Assembly: GCF_019038435.1 (NCBI RefSeq)
Contig: NZ_JAGPOX010000108.1
Span: 1-34,534, forward strand
DNA length: 34,534 bases
Source: Nocardia alni
GTDB lineage: Bacteria > Actinomycetota > Actinomycetes > Mycobacteriales > Mycobacteriaceae
Direction: 5' to 3'
Positions 7,520 through 16,581 of this stretch are shown one piece after another. The number at the start of each line of letters is the position of its first letter. Positions within the stretch are counted from its first letter, which is position 1. The notes below the pieces were generated by a model. The model made no database searches and was not told where the DNA came from. It worked only from the letters and a program-made list of their open reading frames with translations. The position numbers and the translations under genes were made by a program.

Positions 7520-7642
7520 GCCGGACAGTCTAAAGCCGAGCCGTCCCCGATCGCGCCACATGATCGTCGCCGACAGCACCAAGACAACCGACAACCATCC
7601 AGCCCCACCACACTGGCGACTGCCCCCCACCGACGACCGCCG

Positions 7643-7665
7643 CCATGCTCTCGGCCGGGATCCAC
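7643..7665 (-). repeat. half copy of the 36-nt palindromic repeat
   Basis: Read on the minus strand it begins GTGGATCCCGGCCGA and matches the copy at 8803-8838 at 20 of 23 positions, then the similarity ends. It has only one arm of the hairpin, so it is a truncated copy. Confidence 0.55.
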
Positions 7666-7684
7666 ATCGGCCACCGACCGACAG

Positions 7685-7720
7685 GTGGATTCCCGCCGAG
7701 CACATGCGGGAATGATGAGG
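7685..7720 (+). repeat. 36-nt palindromic repeat, copy 1
   Basis: Starts GTGGATTCCCGCC and ends AATGATGAGG. Perfect 8-bp arms ATTCCCGC (7689-7696) and GCGGGAAT (7706-7713) enclose a 9-nt loop. It aligns without gaps with the copy at 8803-8838 at 27 of 36 positions, and the stem differences (positions 7/27 and 10/24) are compensatory. Confidence 0.6.
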
Positions 7721-7858
7721 TGCTCTCGCCCACACGCTCTCACACCTTGGATCACAGGTTCTCGTGCACATTCGGCGGTCGCGGATCCTGACGATTGCCT
7801 GCGTTTATGTACCAGAGCCGAATCACAGATACCCCGCGTGCGGAAGGACGGGCTGCTG

Positions 7859-8776
7859 TCAGCCGGCGGGGTCGTCGGGGACGGCCAAGCCGGAGAACAG
7901 GTCGTGTTCGCGACCGTCCTTGCCGCGCACGCCATGCATGCCGCGGACCAGGATGTAATGCTCCTCCGGCAGGATCGGCTGGGCGATATTGTTCGACAAC
8001 GCGAACTCCCGGCCGGACGGGGCGACGGTCACCTGGGTCGCGTGGGCGCGCAGGGCGGCCCGCTTGGCGGCGAGGACATCGGAGACGTCGATCGTGGCGG
8101 TCACCGATTCGCTGGGGACACAGGCCAATTCACCCTCCGCGGGCAGCTGCCAGCCTTTCGGCAGCGCACCGGGGAGACGATCGACGGTGCGCCGGGCCAG
8201 GGCGGCGGTGTGCAGGCTCAGCACCGCGGAGTCCGTAACCGTCCAATACAGTTTCGGCACATCCCAGTCGATATCGGCAGCGCGCTTCACCGCATCCATC
8301 GTGATCCGGTGTGCCCGAAGGTGATCCGGGTGCCCATACCCACCCTTGGGGTCGTAGCAGACCACGACGCCGGGGCGAACCGCGAGCAGCACCTCCACCA
8401 GTGCGTCGACCGCCGCATCACCGGATTTCACGAAGGCCCGCGGATGCGCGGCCGCCTCCGACTCCTGCGGCGCGGCCGTGGTACCGGACATCCCGGAGTC
8501 CCGCCAGCGCCCCGCGCCACCCAGGAACAACGGCGCCTCGACACCCAATTCGCCGAGCGCCCTGGTCAATTCGCCGATCCGATAGCCGCCGAGCTGATCG
8601 GCCTCCGCGCTCACCAGATGCGCCAGCTCTTCCCCGATCACCTCACCCTCCTCGCCGAGGGTGCAGGTCACCACGGTCACCGGAATCCCGCGCCGTCGAT
8701 AGTGCGCGATCGTGCCGCCGGTGGTGATCGACTCGTCATCTGGATGCGCGTGGACCAGGAGTAGTCCGCCGCTCAC
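7859..8776 (-). CDS. mshB: N-acetyl-1-D-myo-inositol-2-amino-2-deoxy-alpha-D-glucopyranoside deacetylase
   Basis: MshB carries out the second step of mycothiol synthesis: zinc-dependent removal of acetate from GlcNAc-inositol. The 305-residue protein begins MSGGLLLVHAHPDDE with the LmbE/PIG-L motif (H11, D14) and has the third zinc region YDPKGGYGHPDH (H149, H152). Further family segments are TCTLGEEGE, QLGGYRIGEL and the C-terminal ALSNNIAQP. The length matches the actinobacterial MshB family (about 300), and Mca, the related amidase, has a different C-terminal region. The GTG start follows the family N-terminus. Its position near lpqW and the Rv1171-like gene is the order found in mycobacteria. 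Palindromic repeats lie both 5' (8803-8838) and 3' (7643-7720) of the gene. Confidence 0.93.
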   Translation of the reverse strand: MSGGLLLVHAHPDDESITTGGTIAHYRRRGIPVTVVTCTLGEEGEVIGEELAHLVSAEADQLGGYRIGELTRALGELGVEAPLFLGGAGRWRDSGMSGTTAAPQESEAAAHPRAFVKSGDAAVDALVEVLLAVRPGVVVCYDPKGGYGHPDHLRAHRITMDAVKRAADIDWDVPKLYWTVTDSAVLSLHTAALARRTVDRLPGALPKGWQLPAEGELACVPSESVTATIDVSDVLAAKRAALRAHATQVTVAPSGREFALSNNIAQPILPEEHYILVRGMHGVRGKDGREHDLFSGLAVPDDPAG

Positions 8777-8802
8777 GACATCGCCTGCGCGATCCGTGCG
8801 CT

Positions 8803-8838
8803 GTGGATCCCGGCCGAAAGCACGCCGGGATGACGAGG
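8803..8838 (+). repeat. 36-nt palindromic repeat, copy 2
   Basis: Starts GTGGATCCCGGCC and ends GGATGACGAGG. The arms ATCCCGGC and GCCGGGAT enclose a short loop. It lies in the 70-nt gap between lpqW and mshB (both on the minus strand), where it could also act as a transcript-processing or attenuating hairpin. Confidence 0.6.
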
Positions 8839-8846
8839 CAGTGCGC

Positions 8847-10652
8847 TCACGACAACCGCCGCCAGTTCCCCGCCCCCGCGAAGACCCCGACCTGGATCGC
8901 CCCGGTCAGCGACACCCCGTCCATATGCGGCCCGGCCGCAGCGACCCCGTTGTCCTGCACGATCGGCAGTACCGTCGCCAAATCCCACAGCTTCGGTTCG
9001 ACATCACCGAGCGTCTTGGGCACGTCGCCCCCGCGCAGGGCCGCATCGATCTGCGCCTGCAACGTCGGATCGCACACTCCGGAGATATTGCTGGGCGCCT
9101 TGCGGGCCGCGGTGGTCTGCGAGTCGTCGCTCTGTCCCGGGGGCGCGTCGGCCGGTGGGCAGCCGTAGCGCGAGGCCAGTATCGTCGTCGGATCGCCGCC
9201 CGCCTGCTCCCAGCCGACGATCGCATCGACCGTGCCGTCGAGCAGATCCTTGCCGTACAGCTCGTCGGCGGGCAGGCTCTGCACGCTGGCATCGATTCCG
9301 GCACTGCGCAATTCGTCGGCGGCGGTATTGGCCACCGCGAGGGTGACCGGGTCCCGGTCGACCGCGCCGATGCGGATCGCCAGCGCTTTACCGTCCTTGG
9401 CGACCTCACGCGGCTGAGGAGCCGGTGAGGTCGCCGAATTGCTCGGCGGGGTCTCCGGCGCTCGCAGGTATCCGGCCTGCGCCAGCAACCCGAACGCCTG
9501 GTCGGCGTTCAGGCGCGGCGGCTCGGTCGGCGCATAACCGGGATCGGATGGCGAAAGCACCTGTGCGCGTGAGGGATTCACCCATCCTCCGGTCTGCGCG
9601 CCGACCGATGCCAGCAATGCCGGATCCAGCAGCGCCAGCACGGCCTGCCGCACCCGGATATCGGACAGATCCCCGGAACGCCCGTTCAGCGCCAGCTGCA
9701 TCTCCCGCGCCTGCGGCGCGATTCCCGTGCGCACCGACGGCACCGCGGCCAGCTCGGCCTGCGTGGCCGCGCTGCCGTGCACCAGCGCCATCTGGGCATC
9801 CGCGGACCGCAGCGATTCGGCCACCTCGGCGGTGGTGCCGCCGCGCCGCAGCATGATCTTGTCCGGCACGGCCGGCGTGCCCCAGTAACGATCGTTACGC
9901 TCGAGCAGGATCTCCTGACGCCCGGCATCGGCCTGCGTGACCCGGAACTGCCCACCCGAGATCGGATTCTGGTTGATCAGGCCGCGATCCAGGGTCAGCG
10001 CCCCCTCGAACCCGCCCGGCGCGTCCTTGAGCAGATGCGAGGGCAGCAGATCGGTGAACAGCGACCGCCACGCCGGATACGGCCCGTTCATGGTGACCGT
10101 GACCGTCTTACCGCCCTGCGAGGAGGCGACATCGGTGATCATGCGGTAGCCCGCCGGATCCGCCACCCCGGGGTCGGCGATCATCTGCTGCCACAGGTAG
10201 CGGAAGTCCTCCGCCGCGATCGGCGCGCCGTCGGACCAGGACGCCTGATCCTGGATCTTGTAGGTGATCGTGAACGGATCCTGCGCGGTGACATCCGCCG
10301 ACACCATCAGCGCTTGATCGGGCGTCCAGTCCGTCGCCCCGGGCACGGTCGTCGAGGGCACCGGCCGGAACGGGCTCGGAAACACCATCGAGGCAACGGC
10401 ATTGGTGGCCGGCGACTGATTCGAGCGCAGATGCGGATTGAACCCGATCCCGATGTCGTCGACCGCGACCACGACCGTGCTCTTGGTCGGCAGGGGTGGT
10501 TGCGTCGTCTTGGGACTGTCGGTGCTCTCGATCGGCGGCGGCGGATTGGCCGTGCACCCGGTGAGTGCGGTCACCGACGCCGCCAGCAACAACACCATCA
10601 CACGCAGCAGCACGGTGGTGCGCCGCGTCGCGCGCGTTCGTACCCCCGACAT
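8847..10652 (-). CDS. lpqW: LpqW-like lipoprotein, ABC-transporter peptide-binding fold
   Basis: A 601-residue exported lipoprotein. The N-terminus is basic (RTRATRRTT), followed by a hydrophobic stretch and the lipobox ALTGC with Cys33 as the lipid-anchored residue. The mature part has the family 5 extracellular solute-binding fold seen in oligopeptide-binding proteins, with motifs such as TYKIQDQASWSDGAP.AAEDF and GQFRV...ERNDRYW. In mycobacteria LpqW controls the branching between polar PIMs and lipomannan, acting near the PimE step, rather than importing peptides. Here it lies between typA and mshB as in M. tuberculosis, and pimE is close by. ATG 10652 is chosen; TTG 10679 would add nine residues. 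No permease or ATPase gene neighbours it, which agrees with a non-transport role. Confidence 0.85.
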   Translation of the reverse strand: MSGVRTRATRRTTVLLRVMVLLLAASVTALTGCTANPPPPIESTDSPKTTQPPLPTKSTVVVAVDDIGIGFNPHLRSNQSPATNAVASMVFPSPFRPVPSTTVPGATDWTPDQALMVSADVTAQDPFTITYKIQDQASWSDGAPIAAEDFRYLWQQMIADPGVADPAGYRMITDVASSQGGKTVTVTMNGPYPAWRSLFTDLLPSHLLKDAPGGFEGALTLDRGLINQNPISGGQFRVTQADAGRQEILLERNDRYWGTPAVPDKIMLRRGGTTAEVAESLRSADAQMALVHGSAATQAELAAVPSVRTGIAPQAREMQLALNGRSGDLSDIRVRQAVLALLDPALLASVGAQTGGWVNPSRAQVLSPSDPGYAPTEPPRLNADQAFGLLAQAGYLRAPETPPSNSATSPAPQPREVAKDGKALAIRIGAVDRDPVTLAVANTAADELRSAGIDASVQSLPADELYGKDLLDGTVDAIVGWEQAGGDPTTILASRYGCPPADAPPGQSDDSQTTAARKAPSNISGVCDPTLQAQIDAALRGGDVPKTLGDVEPKLWDLATVLPIVQDNGVAAAGPHMDGVSLTGAIQVGVFAGAGNWRRLS

Positions 10653-10927
10653 CACGCCTCGCCACGTTACAGCGTTCAACTATCTCCACTCCGCTCCAGT
10701 GGGCCGCGTCCCTGGTCCTCACCCGGCGCTTCAGAGGCCGTACTCGATCCCGGCCAAAGGTACACACCGACGAGCACAACACATCACGGGTGTTCGACAC
10801 CGTGTCGGATTCGCACACCCGGCCTCCCGCTACATTGTGTCGGCTCGAACATCCGGTTTCGGACAATCCAGGCCGAAGAATGTAGCGGGAGGCCGGGTAT
10901 CCGAACTCCGTGACGTCGCGGGAATCC
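10653..10927. other. typA-lpqW intergenic region carrying repeats
   Basis: These 275 nt contain no supported gene. They hold a fragment resembling the 36-nt repeat family (GATCCCGGCC at 10746-10755), a GTGTTCGACACCGT motif (10790-10803) shared with the 16.1-kb region, and the long inverted repeat at 10810-10905. Confidence 0.6.
10810..10905. repeat. long inverted repeat with 27-bp arms, possible typA terminator
   Basis: CCCGGCCTCCCGCTACATT (10818-10836) is exactly complementary to 10879-10897; one more base pair and a 7-nt extension with two mismatches give arms 10810-10836 and 10879-10905 with 25 of 27 pairs. The 42-nt loop has its own smaller complementarities. The hairpin starts 22 nt after the typA stop, so it may end typA transcription; the perfect arms also resemble a small mobile palindromic unit. 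Confidence 0.65.
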
Positions 10928-12832
<1,905 letters not shown>

Positions 12833-12983
12833 GTGGGATCCTCCTGGCTGAAGTAATGGGGTGGCCGACCCTCGTCTGTGAAGGTTGCGAGCAAGACTGG
12901 CTGAACCGAATTAGCGACTCACCGGGCATGCGGCCAGCTACAGCGTACCGAAATCACTGGGCATACCCCGCTTCAGACCCTAC

Positions 12984-13002
12984 TTAGGTTATGCTAACCA
13001 AC
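12984..13002 (+). promoter_or_regulatory. predicted IdeR/DtxR iron box
   Basis: TTAGGTTATGCTAACCAAC matches the IdeR/DtxR consensus TTAGGTTAGGCTAACCTAA at 16 of 19 positions, including the full core GGTTA..GCTAACC. It overlaps a -10-like TATGCT (12990-12995) and ends one base before the ATG of the four-cysteine small protein, so iron-loaded IdeR bound here should block that gene. Confidence 0.7.
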
Positions 13003-13003
13003 T

Positions 13004-13180
13004 ATGAACGGGGCTGAAGATCGGCGGATCGCGGTGCGGGAACGGGCGAAAAAGTGCTGTCGCAGCGAAACGCGCTGCCCGTCCTGTCCGGTCGTTCTCA
13101 TGCGAATGCGCAGGCTCGAGGCCATGGGCCTGACCGGCGAGGAGCTGAGGAAGGCACTGAAAAAAGCACGGGCGGCGTGA
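13004..13180 (+). CDS. 58-residue four-cysteine small protein under a predicted iron box
   Basis: The frame begins MNGAEDRRIAVRERAKKCC and has four cysteines in a tight cluster: C18, C19, C25 and C28 (CC-x5-C-x2-C, within KKCCRSETRCPSCPVVL). A charged helical tail follows (LEAMGLTGEELRKALKKARAA). Such a cluster could hold zinc or an Fe-S centre. I know of similar small actinobacterial proteins with a CCRS.PRC..CPV motif but no established function. The ATG lies 9 nt after a TATGCT -10-like hexamer, so the mRNA is leaderless or nearly so, and a strong iron box overlaps that promoter. The TGA stop overlaps a possible GTG start of the dehydratase gene (13177), and its ATG start is 20 nt downstream, so the two probably form an iron-controlled operon. 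Confidence 0.75.
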   Translation: MNGAEDRRIAVRERAKKCCRSETRCPSCPVVLMRMRRLEAMGLTGEELRKALKKARAA

Positions 13181-13200
13181 TTCGCGCGTACAACGGGGAT

Positions 13201-13494
13201 ATGGGTACTCCTCTGCTCACCGACGACGAACTCGCCTCCGAACTGAAGGACCTCCCCGACTGGACCCGCTCCGGCGACACCATCTCCCGCACGATCGAGG
13301 CAGCGACCTTCCCCGCGGGAATCGATCTGGTCGCCCGGGTCGGCGCCGCGGCCGAAGAGGCCAACCATCACCCCGACATCGATATCCGCTGGCGCAAGGT
13401 CACATTCGCGCTGTCCACGCATTCCGCGGGCGGGCTCACCCGGCTGGATGTGGAGCTGGCGCGTCGGATCGATCAGCTGGCGCGGCAGCGCTGA
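13201..13494 (+). CDS. pterin-4a-carbinolamine dehydratase (4a-hydroxytetrahydrobiopterin dehydratase)
   Basis: A 97-residue protein of the PCD/DCoH family, the usual length. Family marks are the N-terminal LLTDDELASELKDLPDW, then RTIEAATFPAGIDLVARVGAAAEEANHHPDIDIRWRKVTFALSTHSAGGLT, which contains the catalytic His pair region E-x-x-N-H-H-P and the third His in THSAGGLT. The enzyme dehydrates 4a-hydroxytetrahydropterin made by aromatic amino acid hydroxylases, though in bacteria lacking those it has been tied to pterin or molybdopterin salvage. In M. tuberculosis the homologue Rv1159A also sits beside pimE. ATG 13201 is the preferred start; GTG 13177 would overlap the upstream small gene. Its 3' end overlaps pimE by 59 nt on opposite strands. 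Confidence 0.88.
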   Translation: MGTPLLTDDELASELKDLPDWTRSGDTISRTIEAATFPAGIDLVARVGAAAEEANHHPDIDIRWRKVTFALSTHSAGGLTRLDVELARRIDQLARQR

Positions 13495-14815
13495 GTCGCA
13501 CGCCCAATCGGTCGCGCCGGACCCAGATCAGCCAGAGGTAGAAGGCCAGCACGCCGATCACGTCGACCGCGCCGAGCCACGACAGGATGCCGGAGCGCGA
13601 GATCGTCCAGATCGTCGGCTGCAGGAACGACAGCAGCCACGCCACGCCGACCAGCGTCGTCAGCAGCCAGTAGCCGGCCAGCACGCGGGCGCCGGTGACC
13701 TCGCGAAGCGGCCCGTACAACAGCCACAGCACCAACGGCAGCAGCCACACCCAGTGGTGGGTCCAGGAGATCGGCGAGGCCATCAGCCCGAACAGCTGCA
13801 CCACCAGCAGCGTCCCCAGCCGATCGTCGGAATCCAGCGCTCGCCAGGCGAGGACCGCGAGCACCGCGACGATCAGCACCCAGGCGATCCACCACGGCCC
13901 GAACGGGATTCGATGACCGTGCAGGTACCAGGGCGCACCCGCGTCATGGCCGAGCAACCTGCTCAGCGCGCCGCGCAGGGATTGATTGATCACCGAGCCG
14001 ACCGGTCCGATCCGGTGCGCGTCGCCGATCAGCGGTCCGAAATAGGTGCGCGTCTCGCGCGGGGAGATCGCGAAGCTCAACCCCATCGTCGCGAAGAAGC
14101 CCACCGCCGAGGCCAGCACGCTCGCCCAGCGCCGACGCGCCAGGAAATACAGTCCGGTGACCGCGGGCGTCAGCTTGATACCCGCCGCGATCGCGACCAG
14201 CAGGCCCGACCACCACCAGCGTTTCGAGCGCACCGCGACCATCACCGCGAGCACCAGGAACACGTTGACCTGGCCGTAGTCGATGGTGGTGCGCACCGGC
14301 TCCATCCACAGCCCCACCGCGGTCCAGCCCACAGCGGCGGTGCGCCAGCGACGGTCGTTCGCCGCGTCGCCGAGGATGAGCCCGAGGCTGATTCGCACCA
14401 CCGCGTACAGCGCCGCCGCGATCAGCAGCAGCCACAGCACCGCCACGACACCGAACGGCAGGAAGTGCAGCGGCCAGAACACCACGGCCGCGAATGTCGG
14501 GTAGGTGAACGGTAGCGGAAAGTCTGGTGTGTGGTCGGCGTAGGTGAAGTCGTAGAGATGGCCGCTGCCCAGCGCGGCCGCGCCCTTGACGTAGACATGC
14601 AGGTCGACCAGGTTCATCCCGTTGGGCGCCAACAACATCCACAGCAGCCGGATCAGTACCGATACACCCAGCAGGGTGGTGGCGATCGTCCGAGCCCGAG
14701 GGTGCGCGAACCAGCGGCCGCCGGCCTCGCCCCGTTCGCCGTCCGCGACGTCGAGCACCCTGCCGCCGCCCGGACCGTCGCTCCCGCGGGTGGCCGATCG
14801 AAGGTCTCGGTTCAC
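13436..14815 (-). CDS. pimE: polyprenol-phosphate-mannose-dependent alpha-1,2-mannosyltransferase PimE
   Basis: A polytopic GT-C (GT87) glycosyltransferase with about 11-12 membrane helices; it adds the fifth, alpha-1,2-linked mannose to phosphatidylinositol mannosides on the outer face of the plasma membrane. The catalytic aspartate is in the first periplasmic loop, MNLVDLHVYVKG (D71 with this start), corresponding to D58 of M. smegmatis PimE. Other typical segments are DFPLPFTYPTFAA, TIDYGQVN and SPISWTHHWVWLLP. The start is uncertain: GTG 14815 gives 459 residues, GTG 14758 gives 440 (closer to the 431 of M. tuberculosis), and the longest frame begins at 14950 but enters AT-rich, intergenic-looking DNA. 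Genes lpqW and typA nearby reproduce the mycobacterial arrangement. Confidence 0.87.
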   Translation of the reverse strand: MNRDLRSATRGSDGPGGGRVLDVADGERGEAGGRWFAHPRARTIATTLLGVSVLIRLLWMLLAPNGMNLVDLHVYVKGAAALGSGHLYDFTYADHTPDFPLPFTYPTFAAVVFWPLHFLPFGVVAVLWLLLIAAALYAVVRISLGLILGDAANDRRWRTAAVGWTAVGLWMEPVRTTIDYGQVNVFLVLAVMVAVRSKRWWWSGLLVAIAAGIKLTPAVTGLYFLARRRWASVLASAVGFFATMGLSFAISPRETRTYFGPLIGDAHRIGPVGSVINQSLRGALSRLLGHDAGAPWYLHGHRIPFGPWWIAWVLIVAVLAVLAWRALDSDDRLGTLLVVQLFGLMASPISWTHHWVWLLPLVLWLLYGPLREVTGARVLAGYWLLTTLVGVAWLLSFLQPTIWTISRSGILSWLGAVDVIGVLAFYLWLIWVRRDRLGVRLSAAAPADRSDAPAPHPAG

Positions 14816-15111
14816 TGCACGCAACTTTCGGTCGGGTGTGCGGGCCGGATCAAGATTAATCACATTGATTCCGGGTCGTGCACGGCCCCGATGGCCGATG
14901 ACACGCCGAGCATCATTAGTATCTGTGATCCCGCAGGGCACACTGGTCACACGCTATATTTCGTTGATGGACCGAATAACTCGAAATTAACTGCAGTCGA
15001 GATCTCCAGCTGCGCTGTACAACACAGTGTCCACTCCTTAGAGTGTCACGGCGTACGCGGTGCGGACTCGCATCGCCCCTCGACGTACCTGAGATAAGGA
15101 CGGCTACAGCA
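14816..15111. other. divergent promoter region pimE / Rv1157c-like gene
   Basis: A 296-nt gap of lower GC content. It holds no gene I can support. A short inverted repeat CACTC-ctta-GAGTG lies at about 15030-15043, which could be an operator for the secreted protein gene. AAGGA at 15096-15100 is the likely ribosome site of that gene, 11 nt before its GTG. Confidence 0.45.
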
Positions 15112-16044
15112 GTGCTTCGTACCACAGGAACGCGGTTGGCGTTGTCGGCACTGGCCCTCGCGGCCGGAGCCTCCGTCGCCGTATCGACGACAGCCATCGC
15201 CGCACCCGCCCCTGCCCCGAAGCCGCAGAGCCCCGCGAACACTCCCCTGGTGCCCGAGGGCGTGCCAGTCGGCGTGCTCGAATCGCTCGCCCCGGCCATC
15301 ATCGGCGCCGCTGTCGCCTCCCAGGCTACCGATATCGCCGAACCTATCAGCCAGGCCCAGCAGGCCCTGGACTCGGTGGGCCTGCCCCCCGAGGTGAAGA
15401 AGTCGCTGGGCGCGCTGATCGCCTTCCTCGACGGCAGTAACGGTGGCGGCCCGGACATCCCGAAGAACGGTCCGGTCATCGCGCAGTTCCTGTACCCGAC
15501 CGTAGGCAAGGACTGCATCAGCAAGGGCTCCGATTCGGTCGGCACCGCCCTGGCCGTCCCCGGCCCGGCAGAGCTGCCGCCGCCCGGACCCGCCGCCGGG
15601 CAGACCGGATTCGTCTTCACCGCGCTGGGCACCAAAGGCCTGATTCACGAGCAGAAGTCGCCGATGACGGTGCAGTGGACCAATCTCAGCACCGGTCGCG
15701 GCGGCACGCTGGCGCTCACCGACTCCGCGCATATCAACCCCGGTGGACCGGCCACCCTCTCGGCGATCGCCAACACCGGCCCGGGCCGGGTCATCGCGGT
15801 GATCTCCGGCTCGCTGACCACTCAGCCCGCCGCCGACAAGGCGCCGATCACCTGCTCGTTCCCGCCGACGATGGGCTTCTTCAACGTCGCGGGCCCGGCC
15901 GCACCCGGTTCCCAGGCCCGAGCCGAAGGGCCCAAGTCGTCGCCGGCCCCCGCACCGGGTGCGCAGGCGCAAAGCCCCGCGTCCCCGCAGACCCCGGCCC
16001 AGCATCAGGCCAAGTCCGGAGTCAAGGTCCCCGCTCAGTTCTGA
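15112..16044 (+). CDS. secreted Ala/Pro-rich protein, Rv1157c family
   Basis: A 310-residue exported protein. The first 32 residues form a clear Sec signal peptide (LRTTGTRLALSALALAAGASV) with a likely cleavage after TTAIA before APAPAP. The mature part has a short helical segment (LESLAPAIIGAAVASQATDIAEPISQAQQALDS), two cysteines that could form a disulphide (DCISKG and TCSFPP), and a compact beta-rich domain around MTVQWTNLSTGRGG and GRVIAVISGSLTT. It ends in about 60 residues rich in Ala, Pro, Gln and Ser, probably disordered and crossing the cell wall. Position beside pimE matches Rv1157c of M. tuberculosis. The function is unknown. GTG 15112 is chosen from the signal peptide and an AAGGA upstream. 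Confidence 0.75.
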   Translation: MLRTTGTRLALSALALAAGASVAVSTTAIAAPAPAPKPQSPANTPLVPEGVPVGVLESLAPAIIGAAVASQATDIAEPISQAQQALDSVGLPPEVKKSLGALIAFLDGSNGGGPDIPKNGPVIAQFLYPTVGKDCISKGSDSVGTALAVPGPAELPPPGPAAGQTGFVFTALGTKGLIHEQKSPMTVQWTNLSTGRGGTLALTDSAHINPGGPATLSAIANTGPGRVIAVISGSLTTQPAADKAPITCSFPPTMGFFNVAGPAAPGSQARAEGPKSSPAPAPGAQAQSPASPQTPAQHQAKSGVKVPAQF

Positions 16045-16096
16045 GCGCATCCCGTTCTATCCGTGGCCGAGGGCCGTCGACGGTCGACGCCGGGAA

Positions 16097-16129
16097 GTAT
16101 CCGACACTCCGGATGTTTCCGGCGGATAC
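16097..16129. repeat. compound hairpin between the Rv1157c-like gene and the Ser-repeat gene
   Basis: GTATCCG (16097-16103) pairs with CGGATAC (16123-16129), and inside it CCGGA (16109-16113) pairs with TCCGG (16118-16122), leaving ACACT bulged. It may be a terminator or another dispersed palindrome; the bases next to it (to about 16142) share GTGTTCGACACCGT, inverted, with 10790-10803. Confidence 0.5.
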
Positions 16130-16166
16130 GGTGTCGAACACTGCCCAGCTGTGGTAGACCGCTGCT

Positions 16167-16577
16167 ATGGCGATTGTCGATCGACTCGACCGGTCCGCAT
16201 TGTCCATACCGCCCGAATCCGCCCGGGCGCGGCCGAATTCCGGCCGCTCGCGGCGGTCGGTGATGTCGCGGCGCTCGTACAGATCGGTGCTCTCGACCCG
16301 CTCGCATCGGTCGATTCTGTCGATCCGGTCCGAGGGGTCGATCCTGAGTATCGGCTCGGCCTATTCGGTGCTCTCGATCGGCAGCGTCGGCTCGGCGTTG
16401 TCGATCGGGTCGGTCGGTTCGTTCTTCAGCCTCGGGTCCGCGTTCTCCGGGCTGTCGCGCTGGTCGCTGCTGTCCTGGATGGGCGAGCGCGAGGCGCCCG
16501 AGGCCCGGCCGGTGCTGCGGGTGGTCGCGGACGAGCCCGATCTGTCCGAGGACCCGACCTGCCACTGTCAGACCTGA
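16167..16577 (+). CDS. serine-periodic repeat protein, function unknown
   Basis: A 136-residue protein in which serine occupies every third position from S25 to S103, 27 triplets without a break. Superimposed is a nine-residue repeat, [LM]SxxSxxS[hydrophobic], in eight copies from residue 33 to 104; the middle copies read LSIGSVGSA and LSIGSVGSF, while the first ones carry Arg/His instead of Gly (MSRRSYRSV, LSTRSHRSI). The pattern suggests a narrow beta-solenoid or other regular fibre with serine lining one face. The C-terminus is acidic and ends DPTCHCQT with a CxC pair. No signal peptide is seen. I do not recognise a named family. The ATG has no Shine-Dalgarno; TAGACC lies 6 nt upstream, fitting a leaderless transcript. 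It converges on the DUF1906 gene, whose stop is 4 nt away. Confidence 0.7.
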   Translation: MAIVDRLDRSALSIPPESARARPNSGRSRRSVMSRRSYRSVLSTRSHRSILSIRSEGSILSIGSAYSVLSIGSVGSALSIGSVGSFFSLGSAFSGLSRWSLLSWMGEREAPEARPVLRVVADEPDLSEDPTCHCQT

Positions 16578-16581
16578 CGAC

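Larger units (their letters stand above)
7520..7858. other. intergenic region with two copies of a dispersed palindromic repeat
   Basis: No gene is supported in these 339 nt between mshB and the 52-residue gene. The stretch holds a -10-like TAGACT on the minus strand (7532-7527), an inverted half copy of a repeat (7643-7665) and a full 36-nt copy with a hairpin (7685-7720). The region from 7721 to 7858 shows nothing I can name. Confidence 0.6.
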
